The notes under the pieces: model-generated
Databases searched by the model: none
What the model saw: the letters and a program-made list of their open reading frames with translations, nothing else
Told to the model about the DNA's origin: nothing
Position numbers and translations under genes: made by a program
Shown: in pieces, positions 25,473-34,362 of the stretch
How the letters are laid out: every line of letters begins with the position of its first letter
How positions within the stretch are numbered: the first letter of the stretch is position 1
Source: Stenotrophomonas maltophilia R551-3
Lineage (GTDB): Bacteria; Pseudomonadota; Gammaproteobacteria; Xanthomonadales; Xanthomonadaceae
DNA length: 64,000 bases
Direction of reading: 5' to 3'
NCBI RefSeq assembly: GCF_000020665.1
Contig: NC_011071.1
Location: forward strand, 3,524,501 to 3,588,500

Positions 25473-26345
25473 TTGAATCAGCTCAGCATCATCCTGCCGG
25501 CCAAGAACGAAGCCGAAGGCCTTCTTCGCACGCTGCCGGCACTTCGTCAGCACTACCCGCATGCAGAGATCATCGTCGTCGACGATGGATCCACCGACGC
25601 GACGGCAATCATTGCCCGTGAACAGGGCGCTCAGGTCCTTTCCAGTCCCTACTCAATGGGCAATGGTGCCTCGATCAAGCGTGGCGCACGTGCCGCCAGC
25701 GGAGACATACTGGTGTTCATGGACGCGGACGGTCAACATGATCCGGCCCACATCCGCGCTTTGCTGGACAAGCTGGCCGAAGGCTACGACATGGTCGTTG
25801 GTGCACGCGACAGCAGCGGCCAGGCCAACGTTCATCGCGGCTTGGCCAATGGATTCTACAACTGGCTGGCCAGCCACATGACCGGCTTCAAAGTGATGGA
25901 CCTCACCTCTGGCTTCCGCGCAGTCCGCGCAGGGCGCTTCCGTGAATTCCTACACCTTCTGCCGAACGGATTCAGCTACCCGACCACCAGCACCATGGCC
26001 TTCTTCCGAAGCGCCTATCCGGTCGCCTATGTGCCTATCCCGGTAGCAAAGCGCGTGGGCAATGGCAGTCACATCCGTCCGATCAAGGACGGCATCCGCT
26101 TCCTGCTCATCATCTTCAAGATCGCGACACTTTACTCTCCGCTGAAACTGTTCGCTCCGGTAGCACTGGCGTTCTTTATGCTTGGCCTTGGGTATTACGG
26201 ATACACGTTCGCGACCATGCACCGATTCACCAACATGAGCACATTGCTGTTCAGTGCATCGGTGATCATCTTCCTGATCGGATTGGTGTCGGAGCAGATC
26301 ACCGGCCTTACTTACCTCGCATCACGGAAGGACTCGCAGCCGTGA
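25473..26345 (+). CDS. GT2 family glycosyltransferase with C-terminal membrane helices (polyprenyl-phosphate type)
   Basis: A 290-residue protein resembling dolichol-phosphate mannosyltransferase and bacterial undecaprenyl-phosphate sugar transferases. The GT-A fold shows LSIILPAKNEAEGL at the start, VVDDGSTD (about 35-42) and the metal-binding MDADGQHD (about 86-93). Two hydrophobic helices at the C-terminus anchor it in the inner membrane. It probably loads a sugar onto a lipid carrier for use by a GT-C enzyme. I start at a TTG (25473) preceded by GGGGA at six bases, because family members begin at this point; a TTG at 25446 with GGAG is an alternative. First gene of a plus-strand operon of three. 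Base composition is clearly less GC-rich than the pil genes. Confidence 0.82.
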   Translation: MNQLSIILPAKNEAEGLLRTLPALRQHYPHAEIIVVDDGSTDATAIIAREQGAQVLSSPYSMGNGASIKRGARAASGDILVFMDADGQHDPAHIRALLDKLAEGYDMVVGARDSSGQANVHRGLANGFYNWLASHMTGFKVMDLTSGFRAVRAGRFREFLHLLPNGFSYPTTSTMAFFRSAYPVAYVPIPVAKRVGNGSHIRPIKDGIRFLLIIFKIATLYSPLKLFAPVALAFFMLGLGYYGYTFATMHRFTNMSTLLFSASVIIFLIGLVSEQITGLTYLASRKDSQP

Positions 26346-27571
26346 CAGAGGCTGACGCACAGGCTGCAGATCTTCCGGGATTGCTGGTTGTTGCGTCTAC
26401 CTATCCGCGCTGGGCGGGCGACCCCGAGCCTGGGTTTGTGCACGCTTTGAGCCAACGCCTGACTAGTGATTTCAAAGTCACAGTGCTATGCCCCCATGCC
26501 CCGGGCGCGGCCACGCGCGAGCAGCTCGATGGGGTTCAGGTCATTCGATATCGATACGCACCCGAGGCAATGGAACAGCTGGTCAATGGCGGAGGCATCA
26601 CCTCCAACCTCCGCCGCCGCCCATGGACGTTGGTGCTGGTGCCAACCTTTCTTCTGGCCCAATGGTGGGCCATGCGACGCGAGCTGCAGCGCCATCGCCA
26701 TAAGGTCCTGCATGTCCATTGGATCATCCCACAGGGACTTGCCAGCGCGCTGTTGCCGAAACGGCTCCGCCCTCCGATGTTGGTGACTTCCCACGGCGGC
26801 GATCTCTTTTCACTCCGTGGGCCATTGTTCCAGGCCATGAAGCGCTTTGCCCTCGCTCGGGCCCAGGCCGCCAGCGTCGTGAGTCATGCGATGGTGGCGC
26901 CATTTCGCACCCTGGCGGCCGACCTGCCGTTGGCAGTCTCGCCAATGGGAGTGGATCTTCAGCATCGTTTCATCCCCTCTTCGATGGAACGCGCGCGTGA
27001 TGAACTTCTGTTCGTTGGGCGACTGGTAGAGAAGAAGGGCTTGACGTATCTGATTGATGCGTTGCCAGCGGTCCTGGCTCGACATCCCCGGGTCTCACTC
27101 ACTGTCATCGGACATGGGCCTGAGCTTCAGGCATGCCAGTCCCAGGTGGAGGCGCTTGGGCTACAGCGCCATGTTCGCTTTCTCGGGGCAGTGTCGCAGG
27201 AAACGCTGCCGATGCACTATCAGCGTGCAATCGCTCTTGTCGCGCCCTTCATCGAAGCACGCAATGGTGATCAGGAAGGTCTTGGTCTGGTCTCGGTGGA
27301 AGCCCTGGGCTGCGGATGCCCGGTCGTCACAACCGACGTTGCTGCCGTGCGTGATGCATTCCCTTCCGGGCCGCCGCACTATCTGGCGCAACAGCGCTCT
27401 GCAGCAAGTCTCGCCGAGGTACTACTGGATCTTCTGGACGCGCCAGAAGATGCCCTAACCTGGGCCCATGAGCAACGCCAGGCGCTGGTGGACCGTTTCG
27501 ACCATGCGAAGGTAGCCACCCGCTATGTGAAGCAACTGCAGACCATCATGGAGAAACCGGATGCTCGGTAG
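26342..27571 (+). CDS. GT4 family glycosyltransferase
   Basis: A 409-residue GT-B enzyme. The N-terminal domain begins LLVVASTYPRWAGDPEPGFVHALSQ-like, with TSHGGD further on; the C-terminal domain has LFVGRLVEKKGLTYLIDA, VIGHGPE and the sugar-nucleotide segment EARNGDQEGLGLVSVEALGCG, where the EGLGLVSVEA glutamates match the GT4 EX7E motif. Cytoplasmic; sugar specificity unknown. The GTG start overlaps the GT2 stop by four bases (GTGA), and its own end overlaps the flippase start by 11 bp, so the three genes are tightly coupled. Confidence 0.85.
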   Translation: MTEADAQAADLPGLLVVASTYPRWAGDPEPGFVHALSQRLTSDFKVTVLCPHAPGAATREQLDGVQVIRYRYAPEAMEQLVNGGGITSNLRRRPWTLVLVPTFLLAQWWAMRRELQRHRHKVLHVHWIIPQGLASALLPKRLRPPMLVTSHGGDLFSLRGPLFQAMKRFALARAQAASVVSHAMVAPFRTLAADLPLAVSPMGVDLQHRFIPSSMERARDELLFVGRLVEKKGLTYLIDALPAVLARHPRVSLTVIGHGPELQACQSQVEALGLQRHVRFLGAVSQETLPMHYQRAIALVAPFIEARNGDQEGLGLVSVEALGCGCPVVTTDVAAVRDAFPSGPPHYLAQQRSAASLAEVLLDLLDAPEDALTWAHEQRQALVDRFDHAKVATRYVKQLQTIMEKPDAR

Positions 27572-28808
27572 ACTGCCGCGCCTGGGAAATCTGGCCAGGA
27601 CCTCAATTCTGGTGATGTTCTGGCAAGGTATTCGGATCGTTTGCCTCGCCGCGTGGATAATCATCGGCGCGCGCGTATTGGGAGCGACAAACTACGGACT
27701 ATTCTCCGGCACGGTAGGTACGGCATCGGCCCTTGCGGGCTTAGTCGGACTTGGTGGCGGTATGCTCATGTACCAGTACAGCGCTTCGGACCGCGCGCAG
27801 TTCCCTCGCTATTGGAAACAGTGCTTGTTCCTTTGCGTGCTGAGCGCACTCCCACTCTCCCTGCTTTTCTCGCTACTGACTGCAGGCCTACTGCCTTGGC
27901 ACGCACTCGGCCTGATCGCGCTCTCGGAGATCATTGCATTCCCCTTCGTGACCAACGCGGCATTTGCTTTCTCTGCCAATGACCGACTGGGCTGGTCAGC
28001 CGCGCTACCCGCATTGAATGCAATCTTGAGGTTGGCCGCGATCTGCGTCTTCAGCCTGCTGCCACTGGATCATGATCTGACTGTCTACCTCATGCTGCAC
28101 CTTGCTTCATCTGCATGCAGCGCGATGCTGGCACTGCTGCTGGTACGCAGACTGCTGCGGCCAGGCCCTGCGCACTTGCACATCGGGCGTAGTGACTTGT
28201 TGCATGGAACGGGGCATGCCGTTGCGTGGAGCTCTGCTGTCGGCGTCACCACCCTGGACAAATCCTTTGTTCTTCGCATCGGTGGCAGTGAGACAGCAGG
28301 CCTATACGCCGCCTGCTACCGCATCGCCGCCGTGGTGACCATGCCACTGGATGCAATGATCATGTCCGCCATGCCACGATTGTTCAGAGCGCAGCGCGAT
28401 CTTGCTCAATACAGACGTCTTGTCATCTCGATGGTCATGACCGCTTTCGGCTACGGCATGCTCACTGGCCTGGTGTTGTGGTGGGCCGCAGTTCTGCTTC
28501 CCCGGCTACTGGGCGGCGAGTTCGCAGCTGCCATTTCGGGCCTGCGATGGATGGGATTATTCGTGCTTGGCTACAGCCTTCGCCAGATCGCCTGCCATGC
28601 ATTGATTGGGCGGGGCTGGAAGATGCGTCGGTTCCTCATCGAAGCAGTCGGACTATTGATGATGGCAGGGATAGCATCGGCATGGATCCCCACTCATGGT
28701 TTACAGGGGGCTGTATGGATGATCATCGCATCCGAGGCACTAATGGCCATTATCGCTTGGATAACCCTTCTCTTCAGTTCCGTCGCCGCTGACGCCGCGC
28801 CAGGTTGA
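27561..28808 (+). CDS. Polysaccharide / lipid-linked oligosaccharide flippase, Wzx-like
   Basis: A 415-residue integral membrane protein with about 12 hydrophobic segments and few charged residues. The opening ARTSILVMFWQGIRIVCLA...GARVLGATNYGLFS follows the pattern of Wzx/MOP exporters, which flip undecaprenyl-diphosphate-linked sugars to the periplasm. It overlaps the preceding GT4 by 11 bp. Its 3' end overlaps the convergent GT4 gene at 28774 by 35 bp. In this cluster it could supply a periplasmic glycan donor for a GT-C-type transferase; that is inference. Confidence 0.78.
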   Translation: MLGRLPRLGNLARTSILVMFWQGIRIVCLAAWIIIGARVLGATNYGLFSGTVGTASALAGLVGLGGGMLMYQYSASDRAQFPRYWKQCLFLCVLSALPLSLLFSLLTAGLLPWHALGLIALSEIIAFPFVTNAAFAFSANDRLGWSAALPALNAILRLAAICVFSLLPLDHDLTVYLMLHLASSACSAMLALLLVRRLLRPGPAHLHIGRSDLLHGTGHAVAWSSAVGVTTLDKSFVLRIGGSETAGLYAACYRIAAVVTMPLDAMIMSAMPRLFRAQRDLAQYRRLVISMVMTAFGYGMLTGLVLWWAAVLLPRLLGGEFAAAISGLRWMGLFVLGYSLRQIACHALIGRGWKMRRFLIEAVGLLMMAGIASAWIPTHGLQGAVWMIIASEALMAIIAWITLLFSSVAADAAPG

Positions 28809-29886
28809 ACTCGTCCAGATAGGCTTCGCACGCCGTTTCAATTGAGAACTCCATGCTGCGTTTGCGCAGCTCTTCAGGCGGCACCCAGTACTTTCCATCC
28901 AGTACCATCCGCATAGCCTGGGTCAACGCCGCAACGTCGCCAACAGGCACTAATTGACCATAGCGACCTTCGTCGAGCACTTCCGCAGGCCCATACGGGC
29001 AATCTGTGGCTATCACCTGGGTCGCACAGCACATCGCCTCTACCAGCACATTTCCAAATCCCTCATAGTCTGACGGAAGCACCAGCACGGTACTCCGAGC
29101 AATCCAGGGCAACACGTCCTCCACCCGACCAAGCATCGCACACTCGTTCTTCAGATCACTACTCGCTATCCACCCGGCGAGACGCTCTCCTTCCTTTCCC
29201 TGCCCCAGCACAAGCAAACGGGCCATGTGCGTTGTTCGAAGTTGGCGATAAGCGTCCCACAGCAGGTCCAATCGTTTTTCTGACGAAAGGCGCCCTGCAT
29301 ACACAAAAACGGGAATCCCGTCATTCGGGAACGGCCACGCGTGGCTTGGCAGGATAACGGGAGCATTGTCCTTGCGGGTCAAGGGATTGTGTATCACCCG
29401 GACGCACGAAGCGGCGAGCCCCAGCTCATGCTCTATATCCGCTGCCAAGGCAGCGGACACGGCAACCACCCCTTGAGCCCGCGGCACCACCATGCGCATG
29501 GCCTGACGAATCAACTCCAGTTTGCACCGGGCCAGCCCATGCGCCTTATGCCTTGGCGCGGACAAAGAAAGGTGCTGTGACACGACAATAGCAGTCGATG
29601 GATAGAGAAGTCGCCTCCAGAAGACAGCCCATACGGCGACATCGTTGGAGGTAGTAACCACAACCTGCGGCCGCTCGCGCCGAATGCGCCATGGAAGCTT
29701 AAGTAGTAGTTGCCAGGCGCCACGGGGAGCAATGAATTCAACTTCGCCACTGCCCCCCGGCCCACCCAGATCACGACCTGCAACGACGCGAGCCGTGTGC
29801 CCCAGCTCGTTGAAGCCGCGCGACAGATTCAGTTGCACGCGCTCCAGGCCACCCGGCTCCCATCGGCTTGCAATAAGCCAGATCAT
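28774..29886 (-). CDS. GT4 family glycosyltransferase
   Basis: A 370-residue GT-B protein. The start MIWLIASRWEPGGLERVQLNLSR-type is the GT4 N-terminal pattern with the GG loop. In the C-terminal half are VYAGRLSSEKRLDLLWDA, LVLGQGKEGERL, LPSDYEGFGNVLVEAMCCA (EX7E motif) and CPYGPAEVL. It resembles enzymes such as PglJ/PglH-type GalNAc transferases of glycan assembly, but the sugar cannot be assigned. The ATG overlaps the FkbM gene stop by four bases, making a two-gene minus-strand operon. Confidence 0.85.
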   Translation of the reverse strand: MIWLIASRWEPGGLERVQLNLSRGFNELGHTARVVAGRDLGGPGGSGEVEFIAPRGAWQLLLKLPWRIRRERPQVVVTTSNDVAVWAVFWRRLLYPSTAIVVSQHLSLSAPRHKAHGLARCKLELIRQAMRMVVPRAQGVVAVSAALAADIEHELGLAASCVRVIHNPLTRKDNAPVILPSHAWPFPNDGIPVFVYAGRLSSEKRLDLLWDAYRQLRTTHMARLLVLGQGKEGERLAGWIASSDLKNECAMLGRVEDVLPWIARSTVLVLPSDYEGFGNVLVEAMCCATQVIATDCPYGPAEVLDEGRYGQLVPVGDVAALTQAMRMVLDGKYWVPPEELRKRSMEFSIETACEAYLDEFNLARRQRRRN

Positions 29887-30770
29887 GTCCCTTCCACGCT
29901 CCGATTACATCCCGCGATACAAACAACATCCTGGTAGTCACGAAGGCACTGGATATCGATCCGGACCAAGCGTCCCTTCACTTCCAAGCGATAGAAGCGA
30001 TACCCCAATGGCTCCAGCAATTCCAGGATCTCACGACTGTGGTATCCGGCTGCCAAACTGGAACGTTCCTGTACTTCGACCACAATCACCGGCGAGAAGC
30101 GCCGCAGGGTTTCGATGCCACCTCGCAGACAGGGCAGTTCACCGCCTTCGATGTCGATCTTCAACAGATCCAGTCGTGACAGGCCAATACGCTGGGCGAG
30201 TTCGTCCAATGTGGTGATGTCGACCATCCCAATGCATTGATCGACGCCCTCGATTCCATGCAGGCTCCCGAGCCCCTGGTGAGCCTCATTCACATCATGC
30301 TGCCCGCAGGATGCATAGATCGGCAGTCGACCAATCTCGGCAGCCAACCCTTGTCGGAAAATCTGCACGACAGAATGCAGTCCATTGCACTGAACGTTCA
30401 GCTGCAGCTCGTCAGCGATCCCGGAGACGGGTTCCAGGGCGACCACGCAGCCGTCCTGCCCAACACGATTGGCGCAGACCAAGGTGACCTCGCCGATGTT
30501 GGCACCCACATCGACCACGGTCATTCCGGGTTCCAGGATGCGATCCAGAAAGGAAACCAAGCGAAGATTGTAGTATCCCATCCAGAACATTCGCCGCTGC
30601 ATGTGCTCGGCCAGATCCAGCGTCACGGTGAACCGACCATCGAAATCATCCACAACCTGCCGTCCGCGCGTATGACGGAACAGCCGCCGAAGCGCGCTCT
30701 GTGTCCATCCAGGCCTCTCGCCAAATCGCAGACCGTTTCCCACCCCTCGAAGTACTGATATCAGCCCCAT
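29883..30770 (-). CDS. FkbM family SAM-dependent methyltransferase
   Basis: A 295-residue protein of the FkbM family, which O-methylates sugars and other hydroxyl groups. SAM motif I is VVDVGANIGEVTL, motif II region is VVALEPVSG, and later DLLKIDIEGGE and PVIVVEVQE fit the family. FkbM genes often sit in glycan clusters and cap or decorate sugar chains. I start at the ATG at 30770 with AAGGG upstream; an in-frame ATG at 30821 would add 17 His-rich residues and has no ribosome site. It is divergent from the next GT4 gene by 82 bp. Confidence 0.82.
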   Translation of the reverse strand: MGLISVLRGVGNGLRFGERPGWTQSALRRLFRHTRGRQVVDDFDGRFTVTLDLAEHMQRRMFWMGYYNLRLVSFLDRILEPGMTVVDVGANIGEVTLVCANRVGQDGCVVALEPVSGIADELQLNVQCNGLHSVVQIFRQGLAAEIGRLPIYASCGQHDVNEAHQGLGSLHGIEGVDQCIGMVDITTLDELAQRIGLSRLDLLKIDIEGGELPCLRGGIETLRRFSPVIVVEVQERSSLAAGYHSREILELLEPLGYRFYRLEVKGRLVRIDIQCLRDYQDVVCIAGCNRSVEGT

Positions 30771-30852
30771 CGCCAGCCCTTCATGGTGACTTTCTCCCTT
30801 CAACTGCCCATGATGATGCATTGCCCGCCAGAATAGTCATACAGGTCCATAC

Positions 30853-31965
30853 ATGCATGTCCTCATGCTCTGCAAGCGGCAGTACACCGGACAGGACCTT
30901 CTCGATGACCAGTATGGAAGATTGTATGAGCTGCCAGAAGGCCTAGCTCGCCTGAGCATCCAGATCAGCGGCATTGCCTTGAGCTATCGGCCTCGCCCGG
31001 CCGTAGAGCATCTGTCTTTGTGCGGCGTTCAATGGCAATCAATCAATGCCATTCCGAAGGGCCCCTTCCGCTTGCCGGGATACATCCAAGACGTTCATCA
31101 ACGAAACCCGGTGGATATCGTGCTAGCGGCCTCGGATGCACCATGCTGCATCCTCGGCATGAAGATCGCAAAGCGACTCGCCGTACCTTGTGTGCTCGAT
31201 CTTTATGACAATTACGAGAGCTTTGGCCTTACCCGTATCCCAGGACTAAAAGCAGCCTTCAGGAATGCATGCAGATCCGCCGATGGGATCAGTACTGTCA
31301 CTCACGCACTAGCTGACCATGTCCGGGAAACCATTGACCCGCGGGGCCCGGTGCAGGTGATTGCCAATGCAGTGAGGACCGACATCTTCCACACCATGGA
31401 CAAGCTGGATTGCCGGCGGAGCCTGGGACTGCCTACCACCTCGCGCTTGATCGGCTGTGCTGGCGCCATCGACCAAAGCCGTGGCATCTCCGATATGTTT
31501 CAGGCATTTCACCAACTGGCGGAGCGCGATGCCGATCTTCATTTGGTGATTGCTGGCCGCAGGAGCGGCACAGCAGCTCGTTTTAACCACCCTCGTCTGC
31601 TGGACCTGGGCATGCTGGACTGGCAACGTGTGCCGATACTGCTTAATGCATTGGATGTGGCCATCACCTGCAACCGCAGCTCATCCTTTGGACGCTACTG
31701 CTACCCGCTCAAGCTTGCCGAGAGCCTGGCATGTCGAATACCCGTGGTCACCGCCAACGTGGGCGACGCTGTTGCAATGGTCCAGAACGAGACCGCCTGT
31801 CTCTATACGCCCGGTGACGCAGAAGGGTTGGCCGCTGCAATCAGCGGCCAGCTATCCGCCCCCAAGCACCCTTCATTGACGGGGATAAGCGACTGGCAGG
31901 ACCGGGCGGCGGTATTGGCTGACCTGCTGGAGTTGGCGGTCCAGTCCGCAGGTGTAACTCACTGA
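30853..31965 (+). CDS. GT4-like glycosyltransferase
   Basis: A 370-residue protein with a looser GT4 pattern. The N-terminal domain has MHVLMLCKRQYTGQDLL-type opening and VLDLYDNYESFGL; the C-terminal domain has GCAGAIDQSRGISDMFQAF, LVIAGRRSG and RYCYPLKLAESLACRIPVV, which fits the sugar-nucleotide site, ending with DWQDRAAVLADLL. Specificity unknown. It is transcribed alone, away from FkbM, and its end overlaps the convergent GT-C-like gene by 7 bp. It has the lowest-GC look of the cluster. Confidence 0.75.
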   Translation: MHVLMLCKRQYTGQDLLDDQYGRLYELPEGLARLSIQISGIALSYRPRPAVEHLSLCGVQWQSINAIPKGPFRLPGYIQDVHQRNPVDIVLAASDAPCCILGMKIAKRLAVPCVLDLYDNYESFGLTRIPGLKAAFRNACRSADGISTVTHALADHVRETIDPRGPVQVIANAVRTDIFHTMDKLDCRRSLGLPTTSRLIGCAGAIDQSRGISDMFQAFHQLAERDADLHLVIAGRRSGTAARFNHPRLLDLGMLDWQRVPILLNALDVAITCNRSSSFGRYCYPLKLAESLACRIPVVTANVGDAVAMVQNETACLYTPGDAEGLAAAISGQLSAPKHPSLTGISDWQDRAAVLADLLELAVQSAGVTH

Positions 31966-33863
31966 GGACGCTGTGCCTGTGTTTCATCGGAGTGCTCAAC
32001 ATCGATGCCCAGTCGCCTTGCCGTGTCCCGCGCAACGTTCGCCTGATGGGTGTGGCCCTGGCGCTCCAATTCGTCGATCACCTTCTGCGCATAACCCGGC
32101 CAGCCCACACTTTCCTCTACAGACTTGGCAAATGCCCAATCAGCTAGTCCCGGATTGCCGGCATGCGTCAATAGGTAGTCTCCAAACTGAGCGTAGCTGT
32201 TGGGCGGCAACGTTGCGCGCTCGAATAGCACGCCAAAGGCCTCCACCAAGCGGCCATCATCCAATTCAAAACCCTTGTAACGGCTGTTCATCAGTGAGAA
32301 AAGTGCCCCACTCACTTCGGGCGCGATGGGTTGGTGCTGCAACTTACCAATCAAACGCTGCCACCAAGCGTCCGGCACCAGGCGTCCAGCCTGGGTGGCA
32401 GCCAGGATCAGCCCCTGATCACTGATGACGGAACTTCCCGGCAGCGACGCAGAACGCTCAAACTCGCCGATAGCCAGATCGTTGAAAGGAGAGTCCGCAT
32501 AACCATCCGACATCTCCAGATAGATCGCCCCTAGCTCGTTCGCAGCACGCGCCGAGCGTGGATTTTCCAGGGCCATGTCAGTGGCAAGCAGCAGTCTGTT
32601 GCCCCATACGCTCGAACGTATCAACGACGCACCGGACAGCAGCACGACAATTGCACTAACGGCAGCCCAACGGACCACTACCGATTCAATCCGGATGTGG
32701 ACAGCTATCGCCACTATTGCCCAAAGAATACCCAGCAACGCAAGGTAATTCCGGTGTTCGAAAATCAGCTCGAGACCCACCACGTTACTGGTTAACATAT
32801 GGGAGACGAAGAACCAGACAATACCCAAGCAGAACAGCGGGACCTTGCGCCGCAGTCCGAGGGCCACCAGCAGAAGCGCCAGCAGGGCCACACCCGACAC
32901 CAGAGTGGAGACGGGATACAGCCAGCCGTGCGAGGGCTGAAAGTCGTCATAGTAGAACGTCAGCGCATTGGGCAGAGGCCAGAACACTTGGCCGAGGTAC
33001 ATGCACAAGATTCGCAACTGACTCAACAGGCGCTCATAGGTTCCGAAATCACGACCAAAATAGGTGTCGACCCAGTACGCCGGCGCAACCACGAACAAAT
33101 AGCCCACCACGGCGGTGATCACGGCAACGATGCAGAGCAGCTTCCAGAAGCGCGCCACGCGTAGCGAGCGCGCCTGGAAAGCCAGCACTCCCCATTCCAG
33201 TAGGACGCCATAAGCAACCACTAGTACACCGGACTCCTTTGCAAGCACGCCAAGTAGTGCAAGGGGCAGGCATGCTACAAGCCATGGCCATGCGCATCCG
33301 CCCTGTATTTGACGCTCACGCGCCTGCAGGTAACACAGCAACGCTCCCAGCATGAAACTCGCCGCCAGCGTCTCCATCCGTTGCACGACGTACAGCACAC
33401 TGGAAATCTGCAGGGGATGGACGGCCCAGATCAGCGCAACGAAAAAACTAATGCGCAGCGCCACGGCCGCCGGGACAACTCGCAGATGATTCAGGATCCG
33501 CCGTGTAAGAAGCAGCACAAGAACGACATTGATCAGATGGACGAGTAGTCCAACCAGTTTGTAAGCCCAAGGATCCAGCCCACTCCCAACGTAGTTCAGC
33601 GCGAAGCTGACCATCGACAGCGGCCGCGCGCCCAGCAAACCACCTGGATCGAACGATGTGGCTGCCCTCCAGAGCTCCGGCCAACCCAGCTTCTCCACAT
33701 GAATGGCGCTGTTGTCAACAATCGTGCCGAAGTCATCAAAGATGAAGGGCCCCCTCAGCCCCGGCCAGAAAATGCCAGCCACCAGGACCAAGAGGACAGC
33801 CATCCATACGCGAGGCGAAGCGATCAGATCTTTCGCGCGCGATTCATTCAACACCATGGACAT
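31959..33863 (-). CDS. GT-C-like polytopic membrane protein with C-terminal TPR-like region; candidate pilin glycosyltransferase
   Basis: A 634-residue protein. Residues about 20-430 form around 10-12 membrane helices. The first periplasmic loop has GPFIFDDFGTIVDNSAIH (DD at 43-44), an acidic motif typical of GT-C enzymes of the TMTC/mannosyltransferase type. AVHPLQISSVLYVVQRME and LIFEHRNYLALLG further match TMTC-like proteins. Residues about 440-634 are soluble and helical, TPR-like. GT-C enzymes use polyprenyl-linked sugars as donors in the periplasm. The ATG shares one base with the stop of the second pilin gene (TGATG), which implies coupled translation with a pilin. From this I infer that pilin is the acceptor; other roles such as a general glycan transferase are possible. 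Confidence 0.65.
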   Translation of the reverse strand: MSMVLNESRAKDLIASPRVWMAVLLVLVAGIFWPGLRGPFIFDDFGTIVDNSAIHVEKLGWPELWRAATSFDPGGLLGARPLSMVSFALNYVGSGLDPWAYKLVGLLVHLINVVLVLLLTRRILNHLRVVPAAVALRISFFVALIWAVHPLQISSVLYVVQRMETLAASFMLGALLCYLQARERQIQGGCAWPWLVACLPLALLGVLAKESGVLVVAYGVLLEWGVLAFQARSLRVARFWKLLCIVAVITAVVGYLFVVAPAYWVDTYFGRDFGTYERLLSQLRILCMYLGQVFWPLPNALTFYYDDFQPSHGWLYPVSTLVSGVALLALLLVALGLRRKVPLFCLGIVWFFVSHMLTSNVVGLELIFEHRNYLALLGILWAIVAIAVHIRIESVVVRWAAVSAIVVLLSGASLIRSSVWGNRLLLATDMALENPRSARAANELGAIYLEMSDGYADSPFNDLAIGEFERSASLPGSSVISDQGLILAATQAGRLVPDAWWQRLIGKLQHQPIAPEVSGALFSLMNSRYKGFELDDGRLVEAFGVLFERATLPPNSYAQFGDYLLTHAGNPGLADWAFAKSVEESVGWPGYAQKVIDELERQGHTHQANVARDTARRLGIDVEHSDETQAQRPQ

Positions 33864-34267
33864 CAGTTGCAGTCACGAGGCCAGAGATAAGCAGGGATGT
33901 TCGCATCAACTTTGCACTGCCAATTGCCGGACATATTACGTGCAATCTGCACCGTCTTTCCGTTGACTAACGGATTGCCCTTAAGGCGACACTGGATACT
34001 TCCGGTTTCCGACGATTCCATGCTCATCACGCATCGCGCAGTACTGGACTGCAGACCAATATCTGCAAGCTGGAAGGTGGTAATGTTGTTGGCGAGAATC
34101 TGCGACTCGAACATCGTGCGCCCACCACTTACCTCAGCCAGACCCGCCGTCAGCTGCGATCTGGCCACGTACATCTGGTACATCGGCACGGCAATGGCCG
34201 CAAGCACCGCGATAGTCGCGACAACTATCATCATTTCAATCAACGTAAAACCACGCTTCCCACGCAT
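33863..34267 (-). CDS. Second type IV pilin (PilA paralogue)
   Basis: A 134-residue prepilin: short basic leader MRGKRG, then FTLIEMMIVVATIAVLAAIA with Phe+1 and Glu+5, the PilD cleavage pattern and hydrophobic stalk. The head shares with the first pilin the TAGLAE/TAGLAD segment, four cysteines and the [26 protein letters not shown] stretch, but is clearly diverged. GGGGAG precedes the ATG. There are only about 43 bp between the strong terminator of the first pilin and this start, so expression may depend on read-through. Its stop overlaps the GT-C-like gene start. Confidence 0.9.
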   Translation of the reverse strand: MRGKRGFTLIEMMIVVATIAVLAAIAVPMYQMYVARSQLTAGLAEVSGGRTMFESQILANNITTFQLADIGLQSSTARCVMSMESSETGSIQCRLKGNPLVNGKTVQIARNMSGNWQCKVDANIPAYLWPRDCN

Positions 34268-34310
34268 GGCAACTCCCCTTCAACTCCGGTCATTACCCGA
34301 AATGGGCAAC

Positions 34311-34338
34311 AAAAAAAGGGGGCGAAACCGCCCCCTTT
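34311..34338 (-). terminator. Strong Rho-independent terminator after the first pilin gene
   Basis: On the minus strand the stem GGGGGCG/CGCCCCC extends through AAA/TTT pairs around a 4-base loop, followed by seven Ts. It is 25 bp past the pilA stop and lies upstream of the second pilin, so it may cut the operon in two levels of expression. Confidence 0.85.
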
Positions 34339-34362
34339 CTTCAGACGGCTGCAGGGCAGCTA

